Assembly: GCA_018613035.1 (NCBI GenBank)
Contig: JAGGRA010000031.1
Location: 73,284-137,283 of the forward strand
Direction: 5' to 3'
Source of the DNA: Pseudomonas sp. ISL-84
GTDB taxonomy: Bacteria > Bacillota > Bacilli > Bacillales > Cytobacillaceae
Length of the DNA: 64,000 nt
The notes under the pieces: generated by a model
The model's database searches: none
The model's input: the letters and a program-made list of their open reading frames with translations, nothing else
What the model was told of the DNA's origin: nothing
Position numbers and translations under genes: made by a program
Part shown: positions 18,682 through 26,592 of the stretch, in pieces
Layout of the letters: each line of letters begins with the position of its first letter
Numbering within the stretch: the stretch's first letter is position 1

Positions 18682-19251
18682 CTAATCCCTTCTTGCACCA
18701 TATGCTCCCGCTCTCTCCGAAGCATTCAAACTTCTGGAACCATTTAAAAAGTATAGTGCCTTTCTCTCTGATTCTTCTATCCTGCTTATTAGAGTTGTTT
18801 TTAGCAATGCTGTCCTCAGCAGCTGGTTATTAAAAGTATTGTAAGACACTGGAAGAATAAAACTTTGCTTATTTTTGAAAACCGCCTCTGTATTTCCGTC
18901 ATTAGTCCGTTTGTAATAGAGAATATGCTCCTGTGCAATCCAAATGCATTCAGGATTGCTTGGAGAGGTTGTTGGGAAAAAATAAATGAAGTTTGTGGGG
19001 TCAATTGTAATCGGAGCCTTGTGGGTTATTCCGGTCAATTGGCGCGTACCCTCCTTTCTGCCTTCATAGCTTGAACCGAAAAACCTGCAGCTTTTTTTAA
19101 TAATTTCAATGGGTTTAAATGGGGAAGTCAATTCTTCATCAAGCCCCCAAATTTGTGAATAAACCTTAAGGCCATAAGGGAGAGGCTTGATAATCATCGT
19201 ATTTGGATTGATCTCATATTCTTCGATTAGCTGAGTATTTGGGCTTCTCAT
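18682..19251 (-). CDS. comK: Competence transcription factor ComK
   Basis: Master activator of genetic competence. The 189-residue protein has the ComK signature SCRFFGSSYEGRKEGT near residues 55-70, then THKAPITIDPTNFIYFFPT and PVSYNTFNNQLLRTALL, all closely matching B. subtilis ComK (192 residues). The C-terminal tail, which in B. subtilis binds MecA, differs. I start at the ATG at 19251 (MRSPNTQ) after AAAGGAGATG; an upstream in-frame ATG is not served by it. Divergent from yhzC. The AT-rich upstream region has palindromes and a CodY-like box. Confidence 0.95.
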   Translation of the reverse strand: MRSPNTQLIEEYEINPNTMIIKPLPYGLKVYSQIWGLDEELTSPFKPIEIIKKSCRFFGSSYEGRKEGTRQLTGITHKAPITIDPTNFIYFFPTTSPSNPECIWIAQEHILYYKRTNDGNTEAVFKNKQSFILPVSYNTFNNQLLRTALLKTTLISRIEESERKALYFLNGSRSLNASERAGAYGARRD

Positions 19252-19308
19252 TTTTTCATCTCCTTTTTTTGTATACCGCCGCATTTTCATAATAGCACCA
19301 ATTAATCT

Positions 19309-19384
19309 AAAAATTACTAATTTTCGATAATAGTTGCTAAAATGTTCACATTTTCGACATCCATGAAAATATTTTCTAAAAATT
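19309..19384. promoter_or_regulatory. comK upstream control region: two AT palindromes and a CodY-like box
   Basis: AAAATTACTAATTTT (arms of 7, about 19310-19324) and AAAATGTTCACATTTT (19339-19354) are near-perfect palindromes with AAAA/TTTT ends, set 30 bp apart. TATTTTCTAAAAATT (19370-19384) differs at two of 15 positions from the CodY consensus AATTTTCWGAAAATT. ComK K-boxes are AAAA-N5-TTTT pairs, so the palindromes have the wrong spacing for a strict K-box. CodY repression of comK is known in B. subtilis; binding here is inferred. Confidence 0.5.
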
Positions 19385-19451
19385 TAAAAAATTTAGTTGA
19401 ATATTCAGAAGGAATTCCATATAATATTAAAAAGCATCAGGGGTGATTTCC

Positions 19452-19688
19452 ATGAAGGAAAAATCATACACCGAATTAATGAAAGCGAGCGCCATGAAGC
19501 GCAAGCAGCAGAAAGAGTCCTTTGTTCTTGACCTTTACATTGACATGCTGATTTCTGAGATCCTGCTGAACACAGAAAAAGAAAAATTAATGAAAAAAGT
19601 GGACGCAGCCATTGACGAAGGAAACAAGCCGGCATTTATCCATTTATCAAACCAGTACAGGGAACTTTCCAAACGTTTCGGTACTTAG
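19452..19688 (+). CDS. yhzC: IDEAL-domain protein YhzC
   Basis: Small 78-residue protein with an IDEAL domain (about residues 28-70: LYIDMLISEILLN then AIDEGNKPAFIHLSNQYREL). In B. subtilis yhzC is also divergent from comK, and its role is unknown. The start is the ATG at 19452, with GGGGTGATT upstream. Ends at a strong terminator. The shared divergent promoter region suggests possible co-control with comK. Confidence 0.85.
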   Translation: MKEKSYTELMKASAMKRKQQKESFVLDLYIDMLISEILLNTEKEKLMKKVDAAIDEGNKPAFIHLSNQYRELSKRFGT

Positions 19689-19701
19689 CAAATTAAAGTT
19701 G

Positions 19702-19734
19702 CCCCCCGCCAAAAAAGCGGGGGATTTTATTTTT
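19702..19734 (+). terminator. Terminator of yhzC
   Basis: CCCCCGC (19703-19709) and GCGGGGG (19717-19723), loop CAAAAAA, then ATTTTATTTTT. Confidence 0.9.
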
Positions 19735-19753
19735 ACAGTTAGGAGAATGACTC

Positions 19754-20395
19754 TTGAGTGACAGGCATTTATTTTTAATGGGCGGCAGCCCGCCTTTCGG
19801 AGAAATTTCAGGAAGAAAATTTGCAGAGCTCTCTTCTGCATCTACAAATAAAGTAGCAGTACTCTTTTTGGAAAGGGAAGGCTGGATAAACTATATGGAC
19901 AAGTATACAAGGCCTTTAAAGCAATACGGAGTTAAAGATTGCACCTATCTTCCGCTGTCCTCTTCTTCGTCAGCTTCACTTTTTGAGGAACTGCTCTGTT
20001 GCTCCGGAATCATTATTGGCGGTGGCGAAACTGAAAAATACAGGAGCTTTATAGCGGAAACAGGTCTTGGTGAATGCATCAGGAAGATGTATTGGGAAGG
20101 CATCCCCGTGGCAGGCTTCTCGGCAGGGGCTTTAATATGCCCGGAGCATTGTATAATCCCTCCAGTTGACACGCCGAAAAAGCAGCATCTTTTTCTGAAT
20201 GGGCTCGGATTGATCCGTGATTGTGCTATCAGTGTCCATTTTACAAAGTGGAACGAAAGGGAAAATTTAAAAGCGGCTATGAAAAGGACTGGTGCTTCAG
20301 TTGGTTATGGAATTGATGATGGAGCAGGTATTTATTTTACTAATGAAATACCAGCTTTTAAGGATGGAAGCATTCATACATATAAAAAGATCTAA
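19754..20395 (+). CDS. Peptidase family S51 (dipeptidase E-like)
   Basis: Class-I glutamine-amidotransferase-fold serine peptidase of 213 residues. The nucleophile elbow GFSAGAL is near residues 120-126, GIIIGGGETEKY near 90 and the conserved SVHFTKWNERENL near 155. Relatives cleave Asp-X dipeptides or cyanophycin, and the exact substrate is unknown. The start is TTG, with AGGAG eight bases upstream; no ATG lies near. Monocistronic, with its own terminator. B. subtilis YgaJ is of the same family. Confidence 0.87.
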   Translation: MSDRHLFLMGGSPPFGEISGRKFAELSSASTNKVAVLFLEREGWINYMDKYTRPLKQYGVKDCTYLPLSSSSSASLFEELLCCSGIIIGGGETEKYRSFIAETGLGECIRKMYWEGIPVAGFSAGALICPEHCIIPPVDTPKKQHLFLNGLGLIRDCAISVHFTKWNERENLKAAMKRTGASVGYGIDDGAGIYFTNEIPAFKDGSIHTYKKI

Positions 20396-20423
20396 AAAGC
20401 AGACCCAATGGGCCTGCTTTTTA
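20394..20423 (+). terminator. Terminator of the S51 peptidase gene
   Basis: AAAAAGCAGACCC and GGGCCTGCTTTTT arms with loop AAT. Confidence 0.88.
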
Positions 20424-20436
20424 ACTTCTTAATAGA

Positions 20437-20609
20437 ATGTCTCTGTTAAACTTGCCTGGTGATTTCCGCTTCAGGGACTTAGCGAACAGCGGGCGGTCCG
20501 ACGCTCCTCGTCCCTTAGCGCCTTTGGGGTCTCCCTTTGACTCGCTAGTCTCGTGCCTTCCGCTCCAATCATCAGGGTGCTAAATCAACATTTAGCTTTA
20601 ACACAGCCA
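20437..20609 (+). repeat. Dispersed repeat family A, copy A2
   Basis: About 173 bp, beginning CTGTTAAACTTGCC and ending AGCTTTAACAC. It contains GCGAACAGCGGGC, GTCCGACGCTCCT, TTAGCGCCT, GGTCTCCCTTTGACTCGCT and GTGCCTTCCGCTCCAATCA. It matches the reverse complement of A3 but lacks an internal block of about 90 bp. Ends are inverted (TGTTAAA...TTTAACA), as in a MITE. It lies between the S51 gene and the 3' end of yhfN. Confidence 0.85.
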
Positions 20610-20627
20610 ATATAATAATGGGCACCC

Positions 20628-21917
20628 TTATTGAGCCTGCTCTCTCTCCTTCTGTCTCTGCTTAATTTCAAACTCCTCCAGCATTGAAATCCGTTCCAGC
20701 ATGGTTGGATGGCCATACCGGAATACTTTCACAAGTAGCGGCGGATTCACCTGGCTCAAGCCTGCCCTTGTCAGCTCCTGAAATGTTTGGATAGCAGCAT
20801 CCGAATCCTCGGTCATTTCAATCGCATAACGATCAGCCCTTGTTTCCTGGTATCGCGAAACCAAATTGGTCAACGGGCTGGAAATGAACAAAAGCATTGA
20901 AAGAATCATTAAGAATAATGGCAAGGACCTTATATCATTTACAGCAGGAATTTTAAGCGCCCTTCCCCATTTATCAATTGCCTTTTCCATTAATTTAGCG
21001 GTCAGGTAAAGGCCCAGCAGGGACAGCAGCAAGTAGCCTCCGATTCCGATATAGATATGCTTTTCAACATAATGGGCCATTTCATGTGCCATAATAAACA
21101 GAATTTGGTCTTCATTTAATTTATTCAGGGTTGTGTCCCAAAGAACAATTCTGGAATTAGAGCCGATACCTGTAACATAGGCATTCAGCGCATTTGTTTT
21201 TTCAGCCATATCGACCTCAAAAACATGTTCAGCAGGGATATTTGCCTGATTTGCGAGTTCAAGTATTTTGGTTTCAAGTTCTTTATTTTTTAAAGGGTAA
21301 AAATCATTATAAAGAGGGTCAATGACAACAGGCTGCAAAAACATCATAAATAAGGTGAAAGGAATAGATAGAAGCCATGCGTAAAGCCACCATCTTCTCT
21401 TGCTCTTATTAATCAGCCAATATAAAACCGATACAATCAGGACCATCGTTCCATAATTAACCCAAAAATCAATGAGTTCATCCTTCATCCACCCGCTAAA
21501 GCTTTGAGTCGAGATATTATAAGTTTTCGATAATGAAAAACTGATGTAGCTTAATGGCATCGTGGCGATAAACGCAAAAAATGAAAGCCAAATAAGATAA
21601 ATAGCTGTTTGCAGAAACTTATATGGTGTAGATTGCTCCGCCCATTTTTTAAAAGCCTTTGACAAACCAAATAGAAGAATGAATAAATAGAAGACCCATT
21701 CAAAGGGTGTGGAGATGAAAAACAGTAAATTTCTTATTTTTGAATATTCCTCACTAAGCATCAATTCCCTGCCGTTGAGGAATGTTGCAGGATCTGCCCG
21801 TGAGCCTTCATATTCAAACGGCAGACTGTTATCCGCAAAGTAAAATAAATACCAATAAAAAAATAAGCCGTATAAGCAAAAGGCTAACGCGCCGTAAAAG
21901 CCTAATTTTCTTGCCAT
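20628..21917 (-). CDS. yhfN: M48 family (Ste24/CAAX-type) membrane metallopeptidase YhfN
   Basis: Zinc metallopeptidase of 429 residues with about six transmembrane helices. The zinc motif HEMAHYVEKH is near residue 285, and the third ligand lies in the late segment ETRADRYAIE. The CAAX N-terminal domain and the P-L-Y-N-D-F linker are typical of Ste24 homologues; B. subtilis YhfN has a similar length. Role is probably membrane protein quality control. The ATG at 21917 (MARKLG) follows GGGGGG; the nine residues upstream are unlikely to be translated. Confidence 0.9.
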   Translation of the reverse strand: MARKLGFYGALAFCLYGLFFYWYLFYFADNSLPFEYEGSRADPATFLNGRELMLSEEYSKIRNLLFFISTPFEWVFYLFILLFGLSKAFKKWAEQSTPYKFLQTAIYLIWLSFFAFIATMPLSYISFSLSKTYNISTQSFSGWMKDELIDFWVNYGTMVLIVSVLYWLINKSKRRWWLYAWLLSIPFTLFMMFLQPVVIDPLYNDFYPLKNKELETKILELANQANIPAEHVFEVDMAEKTNALNAYVTGIGSNSRIVLWDTTLNKLNEDQILFIMAHEMAHYVEKHIYIGIGGYLLLSLLGLYLTAKLMEKAIDKWGRALKIPAVNDIRSLPLFLMILSMLLFISSPLTNLVSRYQETRADRYAIEMTEDSDAAIQTFQELTRAGLSQVNPPLLVKVFRYGHPTMLERISMLEEFEIKQRQKEREQAQ

Positions 21918-22061
21918 CTGATTCCCCCCTTTTGGTACAACCATTCTATAATTAGTTTAGTATAAAAATCTGTAATTAGAACTATTTTAGTTGGACATTC
22001 ATTCAATGATTAGGGCTGGTGTTCACTGCCACTGGTTCCAGATATTCCAGCCAGGCCGCTG

Positions 22062-22216
22062 CCATGATTTATCGTCCAATGAGCAATGTTTATTGGCCAA
22101 ATGTAAGTTTTGCGGTTTTCCGACTCCGGATCAGCAGGTGAAAATGAATTTACCGGCTGATCTGATTATTAGGATCTACCGGCCAAATTGCGTGAATACC
22201 GGCAAACGATATTTTT
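22062..22216. repeat. Degenerate array with about 20-bp period, TACCGGC core
   Basis: Related decamers TATCGTCCAA (22070), TATTGGCCAA (22091), TACCGGCTGA (22151), TACCGGCCAA (22177) and TACCGGCAAA (22197) are separated by 21, 60, 26 and 20 bp, with weaker GCGG and CCGG matches between. It resembles the arrays at 15771 and 24091 in period but not in exact motif. It lies upstream of yhfN and downstream of azlD; the remaining 21918-22061 shows nothing. Confidence 0.5.
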
Positions 22217-22277
22217 GCAGCTTCAAGCTTATGTCCATGACCCGTTTAAAATCATTTCCGCAAAATAAATTTTCTAA

Positions 22278-22306
22278 TGAAAAAACCGGCTCTATGAACC
22301 GGTTCA
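22278..22306 (-). terminator. Terminator of azlCD
   Basis: On the minus strand AACCGG and CCGGTT arms with a 9-nt loop, then TTTTTTC. Confidence 0.7.
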
Positions 22307-22330
22307 ATGCACAATCTATCATTATCATAT

Positions 22331-22636
22331 CTAAATAAGGAACGAATATACAGATAAAACAGCAATAGATCCTAAAACGACTACAATGACATTTGCTCCT
22401 AAAAAGGCTGCAATAAAAGCGGCACCAGCGCCCAGCAGCCCGAACCAAATATCCTCATTTATAAACAAGATTCCAGGAAAAATAAGTGCCCCTAATGTGG
22501 CATAGGGAACATTTTTTAAAACTCCCTGAACAAAGCCCGGCAGTTCTTTGCCTTTGAACAGCACAAAAGGCAAGAGTCTCGGAATATAGGTAACTAATGC
22601 CATGCCAGCTATCATCCATACCATTTGGCTACTCAT
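22331..22636 (-). CDS. azlD: AzlD-type branched-chain amino acid export subunit
   Basis: Small hydrophobic protein of 101 residues with four predicted helices and the AzlD opening (M-V-W-M-I-A-G-M, then IPRLLPFV). It works with AzlC in export of branched-chain amino acids or analogues such as azaleucine. It overlaps the azlC stop by 8 nt (CATGAGTAG), with a G-rich ribosome site inside azlC, so the two are co-translated. Substrate here is inferred from the family. Confidence 0.9.
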   Translation of the reverse strand: MSSQMVWMIAGMALVTYIPRLLPFVLFKGKELPGFVQGVLKNVPYATLGALIFPGILFINEDIWFGLLGAGAAFIAAFLGANVIVVVLGSIAVLSVYSFLI

Positions 22637-23357
22637 GCTCCTGCCCCCTTTGCTTATTTTTCACCATTTCAATCAATTCAATCATTACAGCAGATAAAAG
22701 GGTTGCCAATACGATTGCCCAGCCAGTTGATAAAGCATTGGTCAAAGTAAAAATAATATTAAAGCATGCGGCCAGTGCAGCAAGGAATACTACCTTAGCA
22801 CTTTTTTTCATTGAAGGAACAAGGAGGCCAACAAACATGGCATATAGCGCAACAGACATACTTTCCTGCAGGGTTTGCGGAAGACTCGCCCCAATCAGGT
22901 GCCCAAGCCCCGAGCAGACCACCCAGCTGGTGTAAGAAATAGAGATAAGTCCAAGCATATATCCGCTTGTTACCTTTTCATCGCGGACTGCAGCAACTGA
23001 AAAGGTTTCGTCAGTAATTCCAAAGGATAGGATAGCTTTATTCGCTATCTGGTCGTCCTCCCATTTTTCGTTAAGGGAAGTGGACATCAAAAAATGCCTG
23101 ATATTCACTATAAAGGTCGTCAGGATAATTTCAAAAATTCCTGTTCCCAATGAAAGGAGGCTCAGCGATATATATTGCGCTGCACCGGCAAACACGAGAA
23201 AGCTCATTAATACTGTTTCACCAATTGAAAGCCCGGTTGTTTTTGCCAGCAGCCCGAATGTCAAGGCAACCGGGGCATATCCAATCGCGATGCTGATCCC
23301 TGACTGGAATCCTTTCCTGTACTCAGTAGCAGGCTTGTTGACTGCAATTTCTGCCAT
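22629..23357 (-). CDS. azlC: AzlC-type branched-chain amino acid exporter
   Basis: Large subunit of the AzlCD exporter, 242 residues from the ATG at 23357. The family signatures YRKGFQSGISIAIGYAPVALTFGLLA, FAGAAQYISLSLL and NIRHFLMSTSL are present, with about seven membrane helices. GGCGGTG lies before the ATG; the in-frame GTG three codons upstream overlaps that site. Divergent from an XRE-cupin gene, which is the likely local regulator. Confidence 0.93.
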   Translation of the reverse strand: MAEIAVNKPATEYRKGFQSGISIAIGYAPVALTFGLLAKTTGLSIGETVLMSFLVFAGAAQYISLSLLSLGTGIFEIILTTFIVNIRHFLMSTSLNEKWEDDQIANKAILSFGITDETFSVAAVRDEKVTSGYMLGLISISYTSWVVCSGLGHLIGASLPQTLQESMSVALYAMFVGLLVPSMKKSAKVVFLAALAACFNIIFTLTNALSTGWAIVLATLLSAVMIELIEMVKNKQRGQEHE

Positions 23358-23435
23358 TTCGTTCACCGCCCCAAAAATATAATAATAGGTTCTAAAAATA
23401 TACTATAATAGACATAATATAAAGTACGACAATTT

Positions 23436-23468
23436 AATATAACATATTATACATTCGTGCGTTATATT
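23436..23468. promoter_or_regulatory. Inverted repeat in the azlC / XRE-cupin divergent promoter
   Basis: AATATAAC (23436-23443) and GTTATATT (23461-23468) are exact inverted arms 17 bp apart in a very AT-rich region between the divergent genes, 24 bp before the regulator's start codon. Likely operator of the XRE-cupin protein; inferred only. Confidence 0.4.
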
Positions 23469-23491
23469 ACACAATGATTTTGGAGGATATC

Positions 23492-24043
23492 ATGGAGAAT
23501 ATTCAAAAAAGTATTGGGGAAAACCTGAGGAATATTCGAAAAACAAGAGGATACAGCCTTGATGCTACTGCAGAATTGACTGGTGTCAGCAAAGCAATGC
23601 TTGGGCAAATTGAACGGGGAGAATCCAATCCAACTGTCACTACCCTTTGGAAAATTGCCAGCGGCCTACAAGTCTCATTTTCCTCACTTATTAATGAGGA
23701 GTCCTCTGATGTGCATTTTATAGAATTGCAAACGATTACCCCCATTATGGAAAGCATGGGCAATTACAGGGTATATCCCGTATTTCCGTTTGACCCGCGC
23801 AAAAAATTTGAAATCTTTACTGTAGAAATTGAGCCAGGCTGCCAGCATACATCTGATAAGCATAATGAAGGTGTTGAAGAATATATCACCGTTATGTCAG
23901 GCACACTTGAATTAATAATTGGCGACCAGCGGATTACAGTCCGTACAGGCAACTCCGTTAAATTCCTGGCGAATAAAGCCCACACATATAAAAATAAGGG
24001 CGAGGTATTGATCCGGTATCAGGCAGTTATGTATTATCCATAA
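23492..24043 (+). CDS. XRE-family regulator with C-terminal cupin domain
   Basis: Transcription factor of 183 residues: a lambda-repressor-like HTH at about residues 8-62 (LRNIRKTRGYSLD, then SKAMLGQIERGESNPTVTTL) and a cupin sensor domain at about 105-180 (GVEEYITVMSGTLEL, with His residues before it). Such proteins sense small ligands such as amino acids and often control a neighbouring transporter, here the divergent azlCD. Start ATG at 23492 with GGAGG five bases upstream, which excludes the six codons before it. Confidence 0.9.
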   Translation: MENIQKSIGENLRNIRKTRGYSLDATAELTGVSKAMLGQIERGESNPTVTTLWKIASGLQVSFSSLINEESSDVHFIELQTITPIMESMGNYRVYPVFPFDPRKKFEIFTVEIEPGCQHTSDKHNEGVEEYITVMSGTLELIIGDQRITVRTGNSVKFLANKAHTYKNKGEVLIRYQAVMYYP

Positions 24044-24050
24044 AATTTTT

Positions 24051-24082
24051 GGCATATCGCTGACAGGCGGTATGCTTTTTTT
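24051..24082 (+). terminator. Terminator of the XRE-cupin gene
   Basis: GCATATCGC (24052-24060) and GCGGTATGC (24067-24075) pair with one G-U, followed by seven T. Confidence 0.85.
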
Positions 24083-24090
24083 CTGGGCTT

Positions 24091-24215
24091 TTTCCATTTA
24101 TCCAGTATATTTTCCATTTTATCTTACAGCATTAGGCATTTATCCGGCATCGAATTCTTTTTATCTTACTAGATTGAAAATTTATCTAGCATCTAAAAAA
24201 TGTATCTTACATTTG
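24091..24215. repeat. Six-unit array, 21-bp period, two alternating motifs
   Basis: TATC anchors lie at 24099, 24120, 24141, 24162, 24183 and 24203 (steps 21, 21, 21, 21, 20). Odd units read TTTATCCAGTAT, TTTATCCGGCAT, TTTATCTAGCAT; even units read TTTATCTTAC with little change. It is thus also a 42-bp repeat of an A-B pair. It lies between the 3' ends of convergent genes, after the regulator's terminator. The remaining bases up to 24312 show nothing else. Confidence 0.88.
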
Positions 24216-24312
24216 GCACAATTCATCCTGGGTGTGACAATTTTGCTCTCCCATTAATAATAAATCTTGGTTTCATTGTGGACCTCTATCGCACAAGCGC
24301 TGTCTTTTCCAA

Positions 24313-24350
24313 CTAAACAAACCGGACCAAGCATTACGCCCTGTCCGGTC
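24313..24350 (-). terminator. Terminator of the ABC transporter operon
   Basis: ACCGGAC (24321-24327) and GTCCGGT (24343-24349) arms; on the minus strand TTTGTTTAG follows. Confidence 0.7.
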
Positions 24351-24356
24351 TCCTAT

Positions 24357-25178
24357 TTAAATCAATACAGCTTTGTCGCTGCTCATTTTTTCGCCGCGGA
24401 TTTTCTGGAATTCTTCCAGCAATTTTTCCACAGTCAGATTTTGTTTTTGTTCTTCATTCGTTTCAAAGATGATCTGGCCTTTGTCCATCATGATCAGCCT
24501 GTTCCCGAGGTCTAGTGCCTGCTGCATATTATGCGTTACCATTAAGGTTGTGAGTTTGTAAGTTTCAACAATTTCTTTTGTAAGATTGGTAATCAGTTCT
24601 GCACGTGCCGGATCCAATGCAGCTGTATGCTCATCCAACAGCAGAATTTTCGGTTCTGTAAAAGTAGCCATCAATAAGGATAAGGCCTGCCGCTCACCGC
24701 CTGATAATAGCCCGACTTTGGCTGAAAGCCTATTCTCAAGTCCAAGGTGCAGCATTTCCAGTTTCTCCTGGAAAAATTCACGTCTTTTTTTAGAAACGCC
24801 TTTGCGTAAACCTCGTTTCATTGTCCTGGAGTATGCAATGGCCAGATTTTCCTCTATCGTCATGGATGGAGCCGTACCTGCCATAGGATCCTGAAAAACC
24901 CGCCCAATTAGCTTGGATCTTTTATGCTCCTTTACAAGGGTAACATCGGAACCATCAATCAAAACATCCCCCATATCAGGAATCAATTTTCCTGAAATCA
25001 TGTTCATAAGAGTTGATTTTCCCGCCCCGTTGCTGCCGATAACCGTCATAAAGTCGCCTGGCTTTAATTGCAGGTCAATACGGTGCAAAGCGATTTTTTC
25101 ATCAGGTGTTCCTTCATTAAACACTTTATGAATCTGATTTAACTGCAGCAAGCTGTTCACCACTTTTCCCGTAAGCAT
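24357..25178 (-). CDS. ABC transporter ATP-binding protein (TrpZ-like)
   Basis: ATPase of the three-gene importer at 24.4-27.6 kb, about 267-273 residues. Walker A GSNGAGKST near residue 50, signature LSGGERQALS near 160, Walker B ILLLDEHTAAL near 180 and the switch His in MVTHNMQQAL. The LDEH variant in place of LDEP is usual for this family. It overlaps the permease by about 50 nt if the ATG at 25178 is used; GTG codons at 25163 and 25160 are alternatives. Substrate is not determined; streptococcal relatives (TrpXYZ) import tryptophan or tyrosine. Confidence 0.9.
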   Translation of the reverse strand: MLTGKVVNSLLQLNQIHKVFNEGTPDEKIALHRIDLQLKPGDFMTVIGSNGAGKSTLMNMISGKLIPDMGDVLIDGSDVTLVKEHKRSKLIGRVFQDPMAGTAPSMTIEENLAIAYSRTMKRGLRKGVSKKRREFFQEKLEMLHLGLENRLSAKVGLLSGGERQALSLLMATFTEPKILLLDEHTAALDPARAELITNLTKEIVETYKLTTLMVTHNMQQALDLGNRLIMMDKGQIIFETNEEQKQNLTVEKLLEEFQKIRGEKMSSDKAVLI

Positions 25179-26157
25179 TAGATGCCTGATTTTTTTTTGC
25201 TTCCATTAGCCTCCGACGCTTTCTTTGCTTTTCTTTTTGCTGCTGAATCAGCTTTGGAAGGATAAGTGCACTAATAACGATTACTGCTGTAATCAACTTC
25301 ATATCTCCTGTTTCCAGGAACTCAACTCTTAATGCCAGCGTTACAATAATCCGATATAAAATGGCTCCGCCGATTACGGCCAAAGTAGCTCTTACAATTG
25401 TTTTTGCTCCAAAAATAGCTTCACCGATAATAACGGATGCAAGGCCGATAATGATCATGCCAATTCCCATGCCGACGTCACTGAACCCGTTATACTGCGC
25501 CACTAGTGCTCCAGAAAAAGCAACCAGCGCATTTGAAATGCCCAATCCAAAAATCTTAAGAAGATCTGTGTCGGCCGAAAAGCTGCGGATCATCGTTTCA
25601 TTATCACCTGTCGCGCGAATCGCCAAACCGACATCTGTCTTTAGGAATAGGTCAATCAGTACTTTTACAGCAAGTGCTAGAATAAGCATTAAGATAAGAA
25701 TCCCCCAGGTTTTCGGTACAAAGCTCATTCCCAGTGCAGCCGTCATGCTCTGGATAGCCTGATCAACCCCAAGTCCCTGCCAGAATTCTGTAAGCTTCGT
25801 CATAGCAGTCTCCTCTGACAAAAGAGGCACATTGGACTTGCCCATTATCCGGAGATTAATAGAGTACAATGCGATCATCATTAAAATTCCTGATAAGAGC
25901 GCATTGATTTTTCCTTTTGTATGAAGCAGCCCGGTTAAGCAGCCTGCCGCAAAACCCGCCAGCATGGCTGCAATTGTAGCCAAAAACGGATTAAATCCTC
26001 CTACAATCATGACAGCTGCTACAGATGCACCTGTGACAAAGCTTCCATCAACCGTCAGGTCGGGAAAATCCAGTATTCTGAATGATAGGTAAACGCCCAG
26101 CGCCATCAAGGCATATATTGCTCCCGCCTCGATGGAACCAAAGATGGCTGTTGGCAT
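25126..26157 (-). CDS. ABC transporter permease (TrpY-like)
   Basis: Membrane subunit of 343 residues with 8-10 hydrophobic helices, starting MPTAIFGSIEAGAIYALMALGVY and carrying the family segment FRILDFPDLTVDGSF. The C terminus is basic (KEKQRKRRR). It belongs to the BPD_transp_2-type permeases that pair with ABC_sub_bind lipoproteins. AAAGGAAG before the ATG is directly preceded by repeat B2, which separates it from the binding-protein gene. Confidence 0.9.
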   Translation of the reverse strand: MPTAIFGSIEAGAIYALMALGVYLSFRILDFPDLTVDGSFVTGASVAAVMIVGGFNPFLATIAAMLAGFAAGCLTGLLHTKGKINALLSGILMMIALYSINLRIMGKSNVPLLSEETAMTKLTEFWQGLGVDQAIQSMTAALGMSFVPKTWGILILMLILALAVKVLIDLFLKTDVGLAIRATGDNETMIRSFSADTDLLKIFGLGISNALVAFSGALVAQYNGFSDVGMGIGMIIIGLASVIIGEAIFGAKTIVRATLAVIGGAILYRIIVTLALRVEFLETGDMKLITAVIVISALILPKLIQQQKEKQRKRRRLMEAKKNQASNAYGKSGEQLAAVKSDS

Positions 26158-26169
26158 AGTAATCTTCCT

Positions 26170-26578
26170 TTCTATTAGAAAAGCGCAAGCGCCTTACCCA
26201 CGAAGGAACGCAGACTAAGAACGCCACGTCCTGTGGCAACGTCTGCATGACCCCCATCCTCCCAAAAGCTGCCGCTTTTGGTCGTGCGATGATTATGCTG
26301 ACGAAGCCTTCCTTGTCCTGGGGGCCTCAAGCACAAGGCGAGCCTCACGGAAAGGCGTTCTTCGCCTTTATGGAGGATTGCCCGAAATGTGGAGGCGACT
26401 GTACAGGGACGACAGGCATAAGACGGTACCTGTAAGAAGGTGTTTTTCCTTCTGGAAGGAAACGGCTTATGACCCCGAGTCCCTAGGAGCCGCAACAAGA
26501 CAAGCTTGTGTCCTCGAGGGGTAGGTGCTGGAGCTAGACAGTTCTCGATGTTTATCTATTAGAAAAGCTTAAGCGCTA
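26170..26578 (-). repeat. Dispersed repeat family B, long copy B2 plus end fragment
   Basis: About 380 bp of non-coding repeat, from GAAAAGCGCAAGCGCC at the permease side to GGTGCTGGAGCTAGACAG near 26541, followed by a second partial end TATTAGAAAAGC at 26555-26575. It contains internal inverted segments. It fills the gap between the binding-protein gene and the permease gene of one operon and ends at the permease Shine-Dalgarno. Confidence 0.85.
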
Positions 26579-26592
26579 ATTATTTGCTGGTG

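Noticed and set aside
21991-22338. 115-codon plus-strand frame between yhfN and azlD
   Set aside because: No ribosome site, low-quality composition, runs through the degenerate array and the azlCD terminator.
24072-24257. 61-codon frame with a seven-residue repeat (IYPAS / FYLT) through the 21-bp array
   Set aside because: The 21-bp period makes any frame look repetitive. The ATG lies in the 3' arm of the upstream terminator and the AGGCGG before it is part of that stem. I keep the array as DNA, not a gene.
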